From NCBI RefSeq assembly GCF_030547185.1, contig NZ_JAUOQR010000005.1:124001-188000 (forward strand): a stretch of DNA of 64,000 bases, written 5' to 3'. Shown here piece by piece: positions 8,767 to 17,396 of the stretch. This DNA comes from Neptuniibacter sp. 1_MG-2023. Lineage in GTDB: Bacteria; Pseudomonadota; Gammaproteobacteria; Pseudomonadales; Balneatricaceae. The translations under genes were made by a program, and so were the position numbers. A model generated the notes under the pieces. It made no database searches. It was not told the origin of the DNA and worked only from the letters and a program-made list of their open reading frames with translations. How positions within the stretch are numbered: the stretch's first letter is position 1; each line of letters opens with the position of its first letter.

Positions 8767-10110
8767 TTATGCCGCTTGAGTCTGTGAGCCTGACCCCACT
8801 TTTAAATGAGCCACTAGCTGATTCTCAATTGTTTGTTCCATAATCAAGGTTTCTGCATCTTCATAAATCAGCGTCCAAGCTACATCAGCTACTGGTAGTC
8901 CATTTATCACCACTGGCAATGAGCGGGTTTTCAACCGCACTACCGGTGTACTGTGCTCATAGCCACGGCTATCGTGCTCAAGAATGGCATGGGCAATTGA
9001 TTTAGCTTGGTGCTTGATCGGTTCAATAAAGCGACAGGGCGTACCTTGGATACTGATGCAGTCACCCAACGCATAGATATCGGGTTCACTCGTTTGCAAC
9101 GTGTTCATATCCACCTTAATACCTCGCTCAAAATCCAACCCAGCATGACGGGCAATACGGTTATCGGTCATAAGACCCGTTGCCGCTAAGACTTGATCAA
9201 CATCAAGTGTGTTGCCTCGCTTAAAGTGGATCTGCTTCTGTCCATTAGGTAACTCAGTAATCTCTGTAATTTCATCATTCCCCCTATAATCCACGCCTAA
9301 ACGGGAAAGGCTTTCTGCCAAACGCTTAGAGGCTAAGGTGGGCAGTAAACCGGCTAACGGGAGGTCATTGCGATCCAATAATGCAACCTGATGTCCAGCG
9401 CGAATAAAATCTTCCGCGATTTCACAACCAATCATTCCTGCACCGACAATAGCGATCTTCTGGGGACCTTTTGCCAATGCTTGTTGCATACCAGACCAAC
9501 TATTCAAATCATTCACTCGCCAACACAGACTAGGGGGTAGCTGCTTAGGCAGAGCCGGTTTAGCGCCCTGAGCTAATATTAATTTTGTATAGGTTAATGA
9601 GCCCCGAGTAGTACGTAACTGATTTAATTCAGGCGTAATACCTACAACAAAGGTGGATGATATGAGCTGCACACCTAAACGACGTGCGGCATCAATACCG
9701 GTTTCTTTGATCAGTGCTGCTTTATCTAAACCCCGACTAATAGCAACCGATAACTCAGGCTTGTGATAAATATCACCCTGACAAGCACTAACGAGCGTGA
9801 TCGGCACCTGTTGATCAAGTTGACGAATCGCGTCAACAGCGGCCCAACCTGCCAGCCCTGCACCCACAACGACAATGCCTGGTTCACTGCTGAAATTTTC
9901 AGCTTGCTCGATAACTGCGGCTACTGGTTTTTCAAATAATTCAAAATCTGTTTTGGTAACACCGCAAAGAGGGCACTCCCAATCATCGGGTATATCTTCG
10001 AAACGGGTACCCGGTGCTAAACCACTATCTGGATCGCCCTTCTCTTCATCATAAATAAGGCCGCAGGCACGACAGAGATACTGCCTCCATTCTGGAAATT
10101 GGTTACTCAT
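8767..10110 (-). CDS. Rubredoxin-NAD(P)H reductase fusion protein
   Basis: A fusion of an N-terminal rubredoxin (Cys13, Cys16, Cys46, Cys49; CRACG and CPLCG) with a pyridine-nucleotide-dependent FAD reductase. The FAD site VVGAGLAGW is near 82, the NAD site [15 protein letters not shown] near 220, and ALGDC near 345. The protein (447 residues) should pass electrons from NAD(P)H to its own iron site, then to an oxygenase or oxygen-scavenging partner. The start overlaps the preceding flavoprotein stop by 4 bases (ATGA), so the two are translationally coupled and the flavoprotein is the likely electron acceptor or partner. In most bacteria rubredoxin and its reductase are separate proteins. Confidence 0.9.
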   Translation of the reverse strand: MSNQFPEWRQYLCRACGLIYDEEKGDPDSGLAPGTRFEDIPDDWECPLCGVTKTDFELFEKPVAAVIEQAENFSSEPGIVVVGAGLAGWAAVDAIRQLDQQVPITLVSACQGDIYHKPELSVAISRGLDKAALIKETGIDAARRLGVQLISSTFVVGITPELNQLRTTRGSLTYTKLILAQGAKPALPKQLPPSLCWRVNDLNSWSGMQQALAKGPQKIAIVGAGMIGCEIAEDFIRAGHQVALLDRNDLPLAGLLPTLASKRLAESLSRLGVDYRGNDEITEITELPNGQKQIHFKRGNTLDVDQVLAATGLMTDNRIARHAGLDFERGIKVDMNTLQTSEPDIYALGDCISIQGTPCRFIEPIKHQAKSIAHAILEHDSRGYEHSTPVVRLKTRSLPVVINGLPVADVAWTLIYEDAETLIMEQTIENQLVAHLKVGSGSQTQAA

Positions 10111-11258
10111 GCTGGTACCTCCTCTCGCATTTGCTTAGCCATTTCCCAGCGAAGGTGTTTAATGGCTGGTGTGACTATAGCGACGAAATGCGCTTCACGA
10201 ATACGGCGTTGGGGAGCCGCGCTCATTAAATAACCTTTGGCACCTTGATGTAGCAGTGACGACTGGGAGGCTTTAAGGCATAACTCGGCCCCTTGAGAAC
10301 GCACATCTAACACATCAAGGAAAAATTCTTTACTACCTTCATAAGGGGTTTTCGCTAATACCATCGTGCGGGCAACCAGGTCATCAAACTCAGCTTGCAG
10401 TTCATCTGGACGGTTGTGGAGGTATTGATTTACATGACCTAAGGTAGGTTCGACTGCCCTCATAGAGTCAATAGATCCCTGAATAATACCGGCTGCGATG
10501 CCTACCTGTAGTAGAACAAAAGCACCGCGAATACGTTGTATAAAAGGTCGTGCAGGATCAGCAATCATCTGATCTTCACTGACAAAATAATCGACGAGCG
10601 TAATAGCCCATGTACTTGTACCTTCCATGCCGGAAAACTCCGGACAGGCACGTAAACTTACCCGCTCATCTAAATCCAGTAGGAACATAATCTCGTGGGA
10701 ACGACTGCCGTCACTACGGTCGACCGCAGCAACCGCGCCACAATATTGGCCTTTAGCTATATGACTCACCCAAGGCAAGGTGCCACTGACACTGTAACCA
10801 CCGGGTACTTTTTTAGCTTTAAAGGCCATATTTTCAATACCGGCGAGGGCTTTCATCGGATTAGATAACCCTGTACCACCAAACGTTAGCCCCGCAGTAT
10901 GATCACCAAGCCGTGCGAGCAAAGCGGGGTTACCTGATTGCTCCATATATAAGCCACATACATCATGGGCCCAGGTCAAGAAACCTGTAGCACCACAATG
11001 ACGACTAATTTCACTCATCGCTGAAATCGATAAATCAAACCGGCAACCATGCTGATCTAAATGACCAGCATAAGCACCTGCCTGACCGAGGCTTGCCATG
11101 ATATCGAGCGGGTAGTACCCCTCATCAATACGCTTAGCTGCTGGCGCAAGTTGTTGCTGCGCAGCCAAACCGACATCGGCAAGCACCTTGGCATCATCGG
11201 CCCAACGAGCTGTAGTAGCTGTAGGAGCTGTAATTGAAGAAACTGCAACGCTATTCAT
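10107..11258 (-). CDS. Acyl-CoA dehydrogenase-fold flavoprotein
   Basis: 383 residues with the acyl-CoA dehydrogenase fold: an N-terminal helical domain, a central beta domain ([12 protein letters not shown], then [15 protein letters not shown] near 165) and a C-terminal helical bundle ending in [19 protein letters not shown]. Members of this fold include acyl-CoA dehydrogenases and flavin-dependent monooxygenases such as DszC and SfnC. I see no neighbouring acyl-CoA ligase or thioesterase; coupling to a rubredoxin reductase and a sulfur/nitrogen context make an oxygenase-like role plausible, but this is inference. GAGG lies 8 bases before the ATG. Confidence 0.8.
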   Translation of the reverse strand: MNSVAVSSITAPTATTARWADDAKVLADVGLAAQQQLAPAAKRIDEGYYPLDIMASLGQAGAYAGHLDQHGCRFDLSISAMSEISRHCGATGFLTWAHDVCGLYMEQSGNPALLARLGDHTAGLTFGGTGLSNPMKALAGIENMAFKAKKVPGGYSVSGTLPWVSHIAKGQYCGAVAAVDRSDGSRSHEIMFLLDLDERVSLRACPEFSGMEGTSTWAITLVDYFVSEDQMIADPARPFIQRIRGAFVLLQVGIAAGIIQGSIDSMRAVEPTLGHVNQYLHNRPDELQAEFDDLVARTMVLAKTPYEGSKEFFLDVLDVRSQGAELCLKASQSSLLHQGAKGYLMSAAPQRRIREAHFVAIVTPAIKHLRWEMAKQMREEVPA

Positions 11259-11290
11259 GGCATACCTCTCAAAGTCAGTTAGTGATCCAA

Positions 11291-11839
11291 TTAATCCATC
11301 AAGCTAATGCTGAAAGGAATTGGGTTACGCATAGTGTTCGCAACTGGAGAGAAATAGTTAGCGCGGGTTACAATTTCATCCAACTCTTCACGTGACGCAT
11401 CGCCTTCAATTAGAACCTTCACACGAATCTCCTGAAAACCCATCTGTTCAGGCTCCATCTCAGCACCACCGGCACCCCATGCAGCAGGATTACCTATATC
11501 ACCCTCTAGAAAAACTTCTAGTTTGCTCAGTTTTACTTGTTTCCAAGTCGCTACAGCAGTAATACCTACACACAAACAACCACCTAGGCCTGACAATACG
11601 ATTTCACCCGGCGCTGGCGCTGTGTCTTCACCAAACAGGTGCAATGGCTCATCAACGACCACTTCATGCTGATTGATATGACTCACCGTACGGTACTGAC
11701 CATCAGTGATGGTATGAACTTTGTTTGTGCCACGATTACCTGGGTTGTTAAGTCCCTTTTCTGCAAATGCCATCAAACCATCACGATCAATCGAACGTAG
11801 GTGGCTAGAAACAGTTTTTGGTGTCATTGCTGTATTCAT
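11291..11839 (-). CDS. OsmC family protein
   Basis: 182 residues of the OsmC/Ohr fold, many of which are thiol-dependent peroxidases. The first conserved cysteine region GLGGCLCVGITA is present near residue 100. The second conserved position, usually Cys in the C-terminal CPVxNT motif, reads FSPVANTM, so the usual two-cysteine peroxidase centre is incomplete. Start ATG 11839 is chosen because GGAG lies 7 bases upstream; the longer frame has a non-conserved hydrophobic N terminus. First gene of the operon leading to cynS, 32 bases before the flavoprotein, and preceded by a -24/-12 promoter. Confidence 0.88.
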   Translation of the reverse strand: MNTAMTPKTVSSHLRSIDRDGLMAFAEKGLNNPGNRGTNKVHTITDGQYRTVSHINQHEVVVDEPLHLFGEDTAPAPGEIVLSGLGGCLCVGITAVATWKQVKLSKLEVFLEGDIGNPAAWGAGGAEMEPEQMGFQEIRVKVLIEGDASREELDEIVTRANYFSPVANTMRNPIPFSISLMD

Positions 11840-11906
11840 GTTTTTCTCCAAAAGATTTAGCAGAACTGTATATTTTGTTATAAACATTTCAGATGTTTCT
11901 TGGATA

Positions 11907-11925
11907 ATTGCACTAACAATGCCAA
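11907..11925 (-). promoter_or_regulatory. Sigma-54 (-24/-12) promoter of the OsmC-flavoprotein-rubredoxin-CynS operon
   Basis: The minus strand reads TTGGCATTGTTAGTGCAA: the -24 GG and -12 GC dinucleotides are exactly 10 bases apart and the match to TGGCAC-N5-TTGCA is strong. It lies about 70 bases before the OsmC start codon. Confidence 0.75.
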
Positions 11926-11992
11926 CATTAATTAATTATTTAAAATCAATAACTTAAATTATTTTTTGCATTTCCCTGTCTGTTTTATTTAG

Positions 11993-12031
11993 CATTGTCA
12001 TAAATTGTAATATGGACATTGTTAAGCATTG
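11993..12031. promoter_or_regulatory. Tandem CATTG-N5-CATTG elements, candidate activator (UAS) sites
   Basis: Two copies: CATTG-TCATA-AATTG (11993-12007) and CATTG-TTAAG-CATTG (12017-12031). Half-sites are one helical turn apart and sit about 70-105 bases upstream of the -24 box, normal for an enhancer-binding protein. The same element occurs upstream of the ABC importer operon. Confidence 0.55.
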
Positions 12032-12100
12032 TCACTTATCTAGCAGACATCTCCTTTTACCTAAACGACATCAACAACCTTAGATCTACAGACCGGACAT

Positions 12101-12132
12101 AAAAAAACCCCAAACAGACGTTCAGGGTTTTT
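12101..12132 (-). terminator. Intrinsic terminator after the sulfurtransferase gene
   Basis: On the minus strand a stem between AAAAACCC and GGGTTTTT, extended by an inner GAAC/GTTT pairing, is followed by a T-run. It lies just after the stop at 12152. Confidence 0.7.
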
Positions 12133-12151
12133 AATCAGCAACACATATTCT

Positions 12152-13006
12152 TTAACAAGCGTAAGGTAGACCCGTTTCTATAGGCAGGGCCTCATCCTCT
12201 GCCCACTCATTCCATGATCCGAAGTAGAGTTTTACATTATCAATACCTGCCGCTTTCAATGCCACCAACGTATTTGATGCTCTAGCTCCCTTAAAACAAT
12301 AGATATAGACGTTACTGTCTTTATTAATACCGACACTTGCGCAATCCGCCAACACCTCTTCTGAGGATTTAAACACCGGCACAGCACCCGGCTTCATTAA
12401 GCGATACCATTCAAGCCAACGCGCACCAGGCAGGCGTCCCTTTCGTGAGGAGAAATCTTTTCCATAAGGGGAGGAGCTAGTGCCGACCCATTCATCAACA
12501 TCACGCACATCAAGCAAAACAATATCGTCATTGTCGATCGCTTTTAACACATCATGCTTATCTACCATCAAATCGTCTGCGCCATGATCCAACGGAAACT
12601 CTGCGGCAGTAGGTGTTATAACTTCCGTTGTCTCTTCTAAGCCTGCAGCTTGCCAAGCCTGAAAACCACCATGCAAAATCGATACTTTTGGATAGCCGAG
12701 ATAAGATAACAAAAAGTATCCACGACAAGATTGACCAAAGCCTGAGTTCATTGAGTCCTCATAAACAACCGCGGTCTCTTCTCCCGACAACCCCGCATCA
12801 CCAAACACACGGGCAAACTTACCTTTCAACTCCGCAATACCTTCTGGTGTAGATGCAGCTAAAAAGGTAAAAATATCATGAATATTCACAGCACCTGGGA
12901 TATGGCCTGCGGCAAACTGCTCTGGATTACGGGTATCAATAAGTACCACTTTCTCGCTATCAATCTTGTCCTGTAATTCTTGAGGCTCCAATAGAACTGT
13001 TGTCAT
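12152..13006 (-). CDS. Thiosulfate / 3-mercaptopyruvate-type sulfurtransferase (double rhodanese)
   Basis: 284 residues with two rhodanese domains. The first (about 5-125) is inactive: it has CRGYFLLSYLGYP without the catalytic loop Cys arrangement. The second (about 145-280) carries LLDVRDVDEW and the active loop YCFKGARAS with catalytic Cys237. It transfers sulfane sulfur from thiosulfate or mercaptopyruvate to a thiophilic acceptor; the six-residue loop CFKGAR is not the classical CRKGVT or CGSGVT, so the donor is uncertain. No signal peptide, so cytoplasmic. GGAG lies 7 bases before the ATG. Single-gene unit with its own terminator, flanked by the sigma-54 activator gene. Confidence 0.9.
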   Translation of the reverse strand: MTTVLLEPQELQDKIDSEKVVLIDTRNPEQFAAGHIPGAVNIHDIFTFLAASTPEGIAELKGKFARVFGDAGLSGEETAVVYEDSMNSGFGQSCRGYFLLSYLGYPKVSILHGGFQAWQAAGLEETTEVITPTAAEFPLDHGADDLMVDKHDVLKAIDNDDIVLLDVRDVDEWVGTSSSPYGKDFSSRKGRLPGARWLEWYRLMKPGAVPVFKSSEEVLADCASVGINKDSNVYIYCFKGARASNTLVALKAAGIDNVKLYFGSWNEWAEDEALPIETGLPYAC

Positions 13007-13444
13007 TTTAAAACTCCAGAAAAGTATAATTTATAGGTATAAGTCCAAAATTGTTTATCTTCCTGTAAATACCTATCAACAACTGTTCCAGAAACAATAA
13101 TTCATATATAAAACAAATAGATAGAAATCATTCAAATGTTTTACAAATCTATCAACCGCACTAACGTCCACCATTGTCAGTCAATGCCATTTGCGAATTA
13201 TCATCCTCAACAAGAAAGCTGCGAGCACTAAGGCCTCCTTACTGAAAGCAATCCTTATAAAAAGAGACTGGAATATACATTTGAAAAGAAAGAAGAAAGG
13301 CCCTGTTAGATAAGCTAGACAGCTATAGCTGTAATGAAGGGGTTGCAGCGCGGCGCTGGCACTCTAGATAAAAGCTGACAAGTACTATAAAGGGGGAATA
13401 ACATCCCTATATTCCCTCTCCCTCACGTATGATAAATTTATACT
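13007..13444. other. Intergenic region between the sigma-54 activator and the sulfurtransferase
   Basis: About 440 bases with no gene. It contains a CATTG-N5-CAATG element (listed separately), a 14-bp palindrome ACAGCTATAGCTGT (13319-13332), a GC-rich palindrome CAGCGCGGCGCTG (13346-13358) and a 7-bp hairpin GGGAATA/TATTCCC (13394-13400/13410-13416). One of the last two may end the activator transcript. I found no properly spaced -24/-12 site here. Confidence 0.5.
13172..13186. promoter_or_regulatory. CATTG-N5-CAATG element upstream of the sulfurtransferase gene
   Basis: CATTG-TCAGT-CAATG, an inverted version of the element seen at the two sigma-54 promoters of this island, 166 bases before the sulfurtransferase start. 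A poor -24-like TGGCAT overlaps it, but the -12 GC is missing. Confidence 0.35.
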
Positions 13445-15142
13445 TTATTCGCGGCTAAGATTAAGCGGCAATCCAAGCTTTTCTATACGATACCTAAACT
13501 GTCGCGGCGACATCCCCAACATAGCAGCCGCACGGGTTTTATTCCCTCCCGTATGCTTAAGTGCCTCTTCTATTGCGCCGGCTTCATCTTTACGCACCCA
13601 ACTATAGGGCCTATTTTGGGTAGAAGCGTAAACCGATGACTGCGGCGATGAAGGCAAAGATTGAGGTTGCGCCGGCAAAGCAGCTTCGGTCCGGTCAGTG
13701 GAGAAAGAAGCCCCTGCTGGAACCCTATCCGACGGCTGACCTGCCTCCAGATGTTCATTAATGGCGGACTCCTGCCGTAGAATCATCTCTATATCATTGA
13801 CCGTAATCGTTCCCTCAAGACTGATTAATACCGAGCGCTTAATGACATTTTCAAGCTGACGAATATTACCGGGCCAATTATAGGTTTCTAAACGATCCAT
13901 CACCCCTTTATCAAACACGGTATGGCGGCTATATTCGGTGTTTGCGCTAAGTAGAAAGTGACTTGCCAATATTCTCACATCCCCAGCCCGCTCTCTTAAC
14001 GGCGGCAGATGAATAGGGAAAACATTGAGACGGTAAAAAAGGTCAAGGCGGAACGTTCCTTTATTAACCGCCTCTTGTAAGTTCTTATGGGTTGCCGTAA
14101 TGATCCGTACATCAACAGGGATATCCTTAACCCCACCCACTCGCTGAATAACCTGATTTTCCAGAATACGCAGCAGCTTGGATTGTAGCTCCATATTCAG
14201 ATCACCAATCTCATCAAGAAAGAGAGTGCCCCCGCTGGCGAGTTCAATCTTACCTTTTTTACTCGCAGACGCGCCGGTAAACGCACCCCGCTCATGACCG
14301 AACAGCTCCGATTCTAATAACTGCTCGGGTATAGCTGCACAATTGATCGCTACAAAGGGCTGATCCCTACGCGAGCTATTCAGATGCAATACCTGAGAAA
14401 AGCGCTCTTTACCTGTACCCGACTCCCCTGTTAGCAGCACAGTAACCACTGTATCTGCTACTCGGCTGATCTGCTTCAAAGCATCACGAACCGCTTGGCT
14501 TTCCCCTAAAATACCGTGGTTATTTTCGCCACTCTGATTTTGTAGCGCATCTTTTAGCTCCCTATTCTCCTCCTGTAGATAGCTAGTGCGCTCCTTAATC
14601 AAATTGTTGATACTAATAATCTGTGCAATAAAAGTGGATAGAATACGTAAAATCATAAGATCACTATCGATCGCACGGGGTCGCATTCTTAAACGATGAG
14701 CAGCAAGCACCCCAATAGTGGAATTTCCATCCATAATCGGCACCGCCATATAGGCAACAACACCATCAGGCAAGGTCTCTCGATCAACCGCTCGGAATAG
14801 ATAGTTTTGTTCTTCATCTATATTCTGAATGACCGCAGGCTGGCCACTTTTCATTACACTACCAGTAATCCCTTCACCAATCTTGTAAACACCTAAGCGA
14901 CGCTCCTCATCACGTAAACCATAGCTGTAACGAATCTGTAGATTTTCATTGGTCGCTGAAGGGAGTAATACGCGTCCTCGGTTCAACCCCAGCATCTGCG
15001 ACATTAATCGTAACGTGCCTGAAATAGCGATTTCAGGCGTGGCAGACTGACCAATAAGTTTCGCCGATTCATGCAATACAGTCAGATCTGATGCCCCAGC
15101 ATCACTCTCTGCATTTTTATTCACATCTGTTGAGTAATCCAT
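13445..15142 (-). CDS. Sigma-54 dependent activator with GAF domain, NifA-like
   Basis: 565 residues in three parts: an N-terminal GAF sensor (about 25-180; YKIGEGITGSVMKSGQPAVI), a central AAA+ domain with Walker [16 protein letters not shown] (the sigma-54 contact loop) and LFLDEIGD, and a C-terminal Fis-type helix-turn-helix (GGNKTRAAAMLGMSPRQFRYR). A long Ser/Pro/Gln-rich linker separates AAA+ and HTH. It resembles NifA in layout, but I see no nif genes nearby. Located between the ABC importer operon and the sulfurtransferase, it is the obvious candidate to activate the two -24/-12 promoters of the island. Start ATG 15142 chosen; the longer frame begins with TTG. Confidence 0.9.
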   Translation of the reverse strand: MDYSTDVNKNAESDAGASDLTVLHESAKLIGQSATPEIAISGTLRLMSQMLGLNRGRVLLPSATNENLQIRYSYGLRDEERRLGVYKIGEGITGSVMKSGQPAVIQNIDEEQNYLFRAVDRETLPDGVVAYMAVPIMDGNSTIGVLAAHRLRMRPRAIDSDLMILRILSTFIAQIISINNLIKERTSYLQEENRELKDALQNQSGENNHGILGESQAVRDALKQISRVADTVVTVLLTGESGTGKERFSQVLHLNSSRRDQPFVAINCAAIPEQLLESELFGHERGAFTGASASKKGKIELASGGTLFLDEIGDLNMELQSKLLRILENQVIQRVGGVKDIPVDVRIITATHKNLQEAVNKGTFRLDLFYRLNVFPIHLPPLRERAGDVRILASHFLLSANTEYSRHTVFDKGVMDRLETYNWPGNIRQLENVIKRSVLISLEGTITVNDIEMILRQESAINEHLEAGQPSDRVPAGASFSTDRTEAALPAQPQSLPSSPQSSVYASTQNRPYSWVRKDEAGAIEEALKHTGGNKTRAAAMLGMSPRQFRYRIEKLGLPLNLSRE

Positions 15143-15210
15143 AAGCCCTAACCTCTGCAACCCGAAAAACCGACTACAGTTAATCGGTATATTGCGATGA
15201 CTATGCGAAA

Positions 15211-15229
15211 AGCCGTTATAAAAACGGCT
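15211..15229 (-). terminator. Terminator of the ABC importer operon
   Basis: AGCCGTT and AACGGCT form a perfect 7-bp stem with a 5-base loop; on the minus strand it is followed by TTTTC. It lies between the permease stop and the sigma-54 activator start. Confidence 0.6.
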
Positions 15230-15239
15230 CTGTCGTTTG

Positions 15240-15268
15240 GGTTATCCAGCAACCAACACTGGATAACC
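15240..15268. repeat. Perfect 10-bp inverted repeat after the permease gene
   Basis: GGTTATCCAG (15240-15249) and CTGGATAACC (15259-15268) flank a 9-base spacer 12 bases past the permease stop. It may stabilise the operon 3' end or form a double terminator with the next hairpin. Confidence 0.6.
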
Positions 15269-15280
15269 TGTACGCTGCCA

Positions 15281-16108
15281 TTACTCCACATGCCAGTTAA
15301 AACGTTTTATTAAAACGCTACAGATCGTATCTAAACAATAGCCGATCACCCCAATTACAAGCACGACTGCCGCTAGATAGTCATAAGCTAATGTGTCCCT
15401 AGCATCGTTAATTGCGTAGCCTAAACCACTAGTAACCCCTAGGTATTCAGCAGGTACAAGGACAACCCAAGCAACTCCAACAGCTAAACGAATACCTGCC
15501 ATGACATCCGTCATAATTGCAGGAAGTATGATCCGGTGTAGCATTTGAAAGCCTGAAGCGCCGAGGTTACGCGCTACCTTGAACCAGTTAGGATCAATGC
15601 GGCGCACACCATGCGCCGTTGAGAAAATAATCGGCCATACGGTTGCCATCACGATCAGGAAGATAATAGCCGAGTCCCAGCTATCGAACCCCAGCACCGC
15701 AATGGGCATCCATGCCAAAGGACTGATCATGCGCAAAAACTGAAAAGGAACATTGGTGACTTTTAGAGCAGTGGCAAAATACCCCACAACAACCCCCACA
15801 GGCACACCAATAACAATCCCCCAAACCAATCCAGCCAAAATGCGATACAAGCTCGAACCTATAGGCTCCCAAACCTCGCCACTGCGCACTAAATCTGCCA
15901 AGGCACTAAAGGTCGGCGCCGGAGCAAACGCTGAAAATGCACTTAGATCCGGATCATTTTCGATCATGTAACCACCAACCCACCAAAGCGCGAGCAAGCA
16001 GGCAATACCCAGCGCAGGATATTGCAATGATTTAAGCCAGCCAAATAACTGAGGCATATTAGGTACCACATTCGTCATAGCAAATGATTGAGTGTTGCTA
16101 GTGCTCAT
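15281..16108 (-). CDS. ABC importer permease, SsuC/NrtB/TauC type
   Basis: 275 residues with six hydrophobic segments and the binding-protein-dependent permease EAA-loop (ARNLGASGFQMLHRIILPAIM near 180). The family imports nitrate, sulfonates, taurine, cyanate or related anions. The start overlaps the binding-protein stop by 4 bases (ATGA), so translation is coupled. Third gene of the operon ATPase - binding protein - permease. Confidence 0.92.
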   Translation of the reverse strand: MSTSNTQSFAMTNVVPNMPQLFGWLKSLQYPALGIACLLALWWVGGYMIENDPDLSAFSAFAPAPTFSALADLVRSGEVWEPIGSSLYRILAGLVWGIVIGVPVGVVVGYFATALKVTNVPFQFLRMISPLAWMPIAVLGFDSWDSAIIFLIVMATVWPIIFSTAHGVRRIDPNWFKVARNLGASGFQMLHRIILPAIMTDVMAGIRLAVGVAWVVLVPAEYLGVTSGLGYAINDARDTLAYDYLAAVVLVIGVIGYCLDTICSVLIKRFNWHVE

Positions 16109-17367
16109 ATCTTAACCACCTCTTCACGCTCAAATGGATTTTCTGCATCAAAGCCAGGCGCATTTTCCCAACCTGGGTGTTTTTCCATTGCGGCTTTAAC
16201 AAAGCGGTAATCAACCAAGTCTTTAGCTACAAAATCTGCATCCAACTCTTTCAGGAAGGTGGTGTCGCCACTCACTAAGGTATGTTTAAGCTCATTGACT
16301 ATAAGCTTCGTCGCCGATGGGAATGGCCATGGCTGGAAGTCGATACGACCGCTGCCCCATTCAGGATTCTGAATCGCATCAGGAGTGGCATAATCCTCTT
16401 CGCCATACAGTGTCATCGCACGCTCAACCACATTCGCTTTCATGGGGAGATAACGCTTGCCATCCCTAGACATCATATGGGCGACTTCTTTCTTGTTTTG
16501 CTGAGCATAGATCTGAGCTTTAACAATGGCGTTCATCACTTTTTGCGTCCATTCAGGATTAGCGTTCACCTGAACTTCATTCATACACACAACACAGCAA
16601 GGATGGTTACGCCACATATCACCCGTAAAGCGCAACATTTTACCGCCCGCTAACAACTCACCCGCAGCATTAAAAGGTTCAGCAACGATGAAAGCATCGA
16701 TTTTTTTAGCGGCCAATGCTGGCGGCATATCAGGTGGTGGCATTATCTGAAGATTGACTTCATCTGCGGCAACGGTCTCCCCCTGCCCCTTAATAACAGG
16801 CTTAAGGCCTACATGACGTAACGCCATTTGCAACACAATATTATGCATTGAATACCAATAAGGTACGGCAACCTGCTTTCCACCTAGATCAGCAAAACCA
16901 TCCGCTTTAACATGTTTCCCAACTACCACACCGGACCCATTCAAATGTGCCCAAGACATGATTTTGACGGGAAACCCATTGTTGTATCGCATCCAAATAG
17001 GAATAGGTTTAAGGAAGTGCACAAGGTTAAATTTACCCGCGGCAAAGCCTTCAACTAGAGGAGACCAACCGCGAATAAGGGTAGGCTTCTCTGATTTAAG
17101 CCCCTCTTCAGCAAAAAAACCTTTCTCATGGGCTACTAATAGCACCGTTGCATCGGTAATCGGTAGATAACCAATACGCACCACTTCGTCAGCAGGCGGT
17201 TGAATATCAGCCCAAGCAGGCATACTCGCTGAAAGCCCAAACATTGTGGCTAGTCCACCCATAGCAAGACTATCCATCATAAAGTCACGACGGCTCATCT
17301 CATATTTCTGTAGATAATCCTGATCTATGTCGGAAATTTCATTCTGTATAGATTTATGCTTTTTCAT
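16105..17367 (-). CDS. Tat-exported ABC substrate-binding protein, NrtA/CmpA/SsuA-like
   Basis: 420 residues. A twin-arginine signal (SRRDFMMDS at 25-33, ending in MPAWA near 52) shows export in folded form, as in NrtA/CmpA of cyanobacteria. The mature part starts EVVRIGYLPITDATVLLVAHE, typical of the NMT1/SsuA fold, and includes the unusual cluster NHPCCVVCMNEV near 265. Substrate could be cyanate, nitrate, a sulfonate or another small anion; the operon partner genes nearby (cyanase) suggest an S/N compound, but sequence alone cannot decide. GAGG lies 8 bases before the ATG. Confidence 0.88.
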   Translation of the reverse strand: MKKHKSIQNEISDIDQDYLQKYEMSRRDFMMDSLAMGGLATMFGLSASMPAWADIQPPADEVVRIGYLPITDATVLLVAHEKGFFAEEGLKSEKPTLIRGWSPLVEGFAAGKFNLVHFLKPIPIWMRYNNGFPVKIMSWAHLNGSGVVVGKHVKADGFADLGGKQVAVPYWYSMHNIVLQMALRHVGLKPVIKGQGETVAADEVNLQIMPPPDMPPALAAKKIDAFIVAEPFNAAGELLAGGKMLRFTGDMWRNHPCCVVCMNEVQVNANPEWTQKVMNAIVKAQIYAQQNKKEVAHMMSRDGKRYLPMKANVVERAMTLYGEEDYATPDAIQNPEWGSGRIDFQPWPFPSATKLIVNELKHTLVSGDTTFLKELDADFVAKDLVDYRFVKAAMEKHPGWENAPGFDAENPFEREEVVKI

Positions 17368-17396
17368 TGTGAAATCCTCTTAAAATTGGGTCGCTA

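Larger units (their letters stand above)
11840..12151. other. Regulatory intergenic region upstream of the OsmC-CynS operon
   Basis: About 310 bases without a gene. It holds the sigma-54 promoter, the CATTG repeat cluster and the terminator of the sulfurtransferase gene, all listed separately. Confidence 0.7.

Noticed and set aside
13158-13175. Possible sigma-54 promoter before the sulfurtransferase
   Set aside because: GTGGACGTTAGTGC has only 8 bases between GG and GC, two short of the required spacing, and it sits directly next to the CATTG element.
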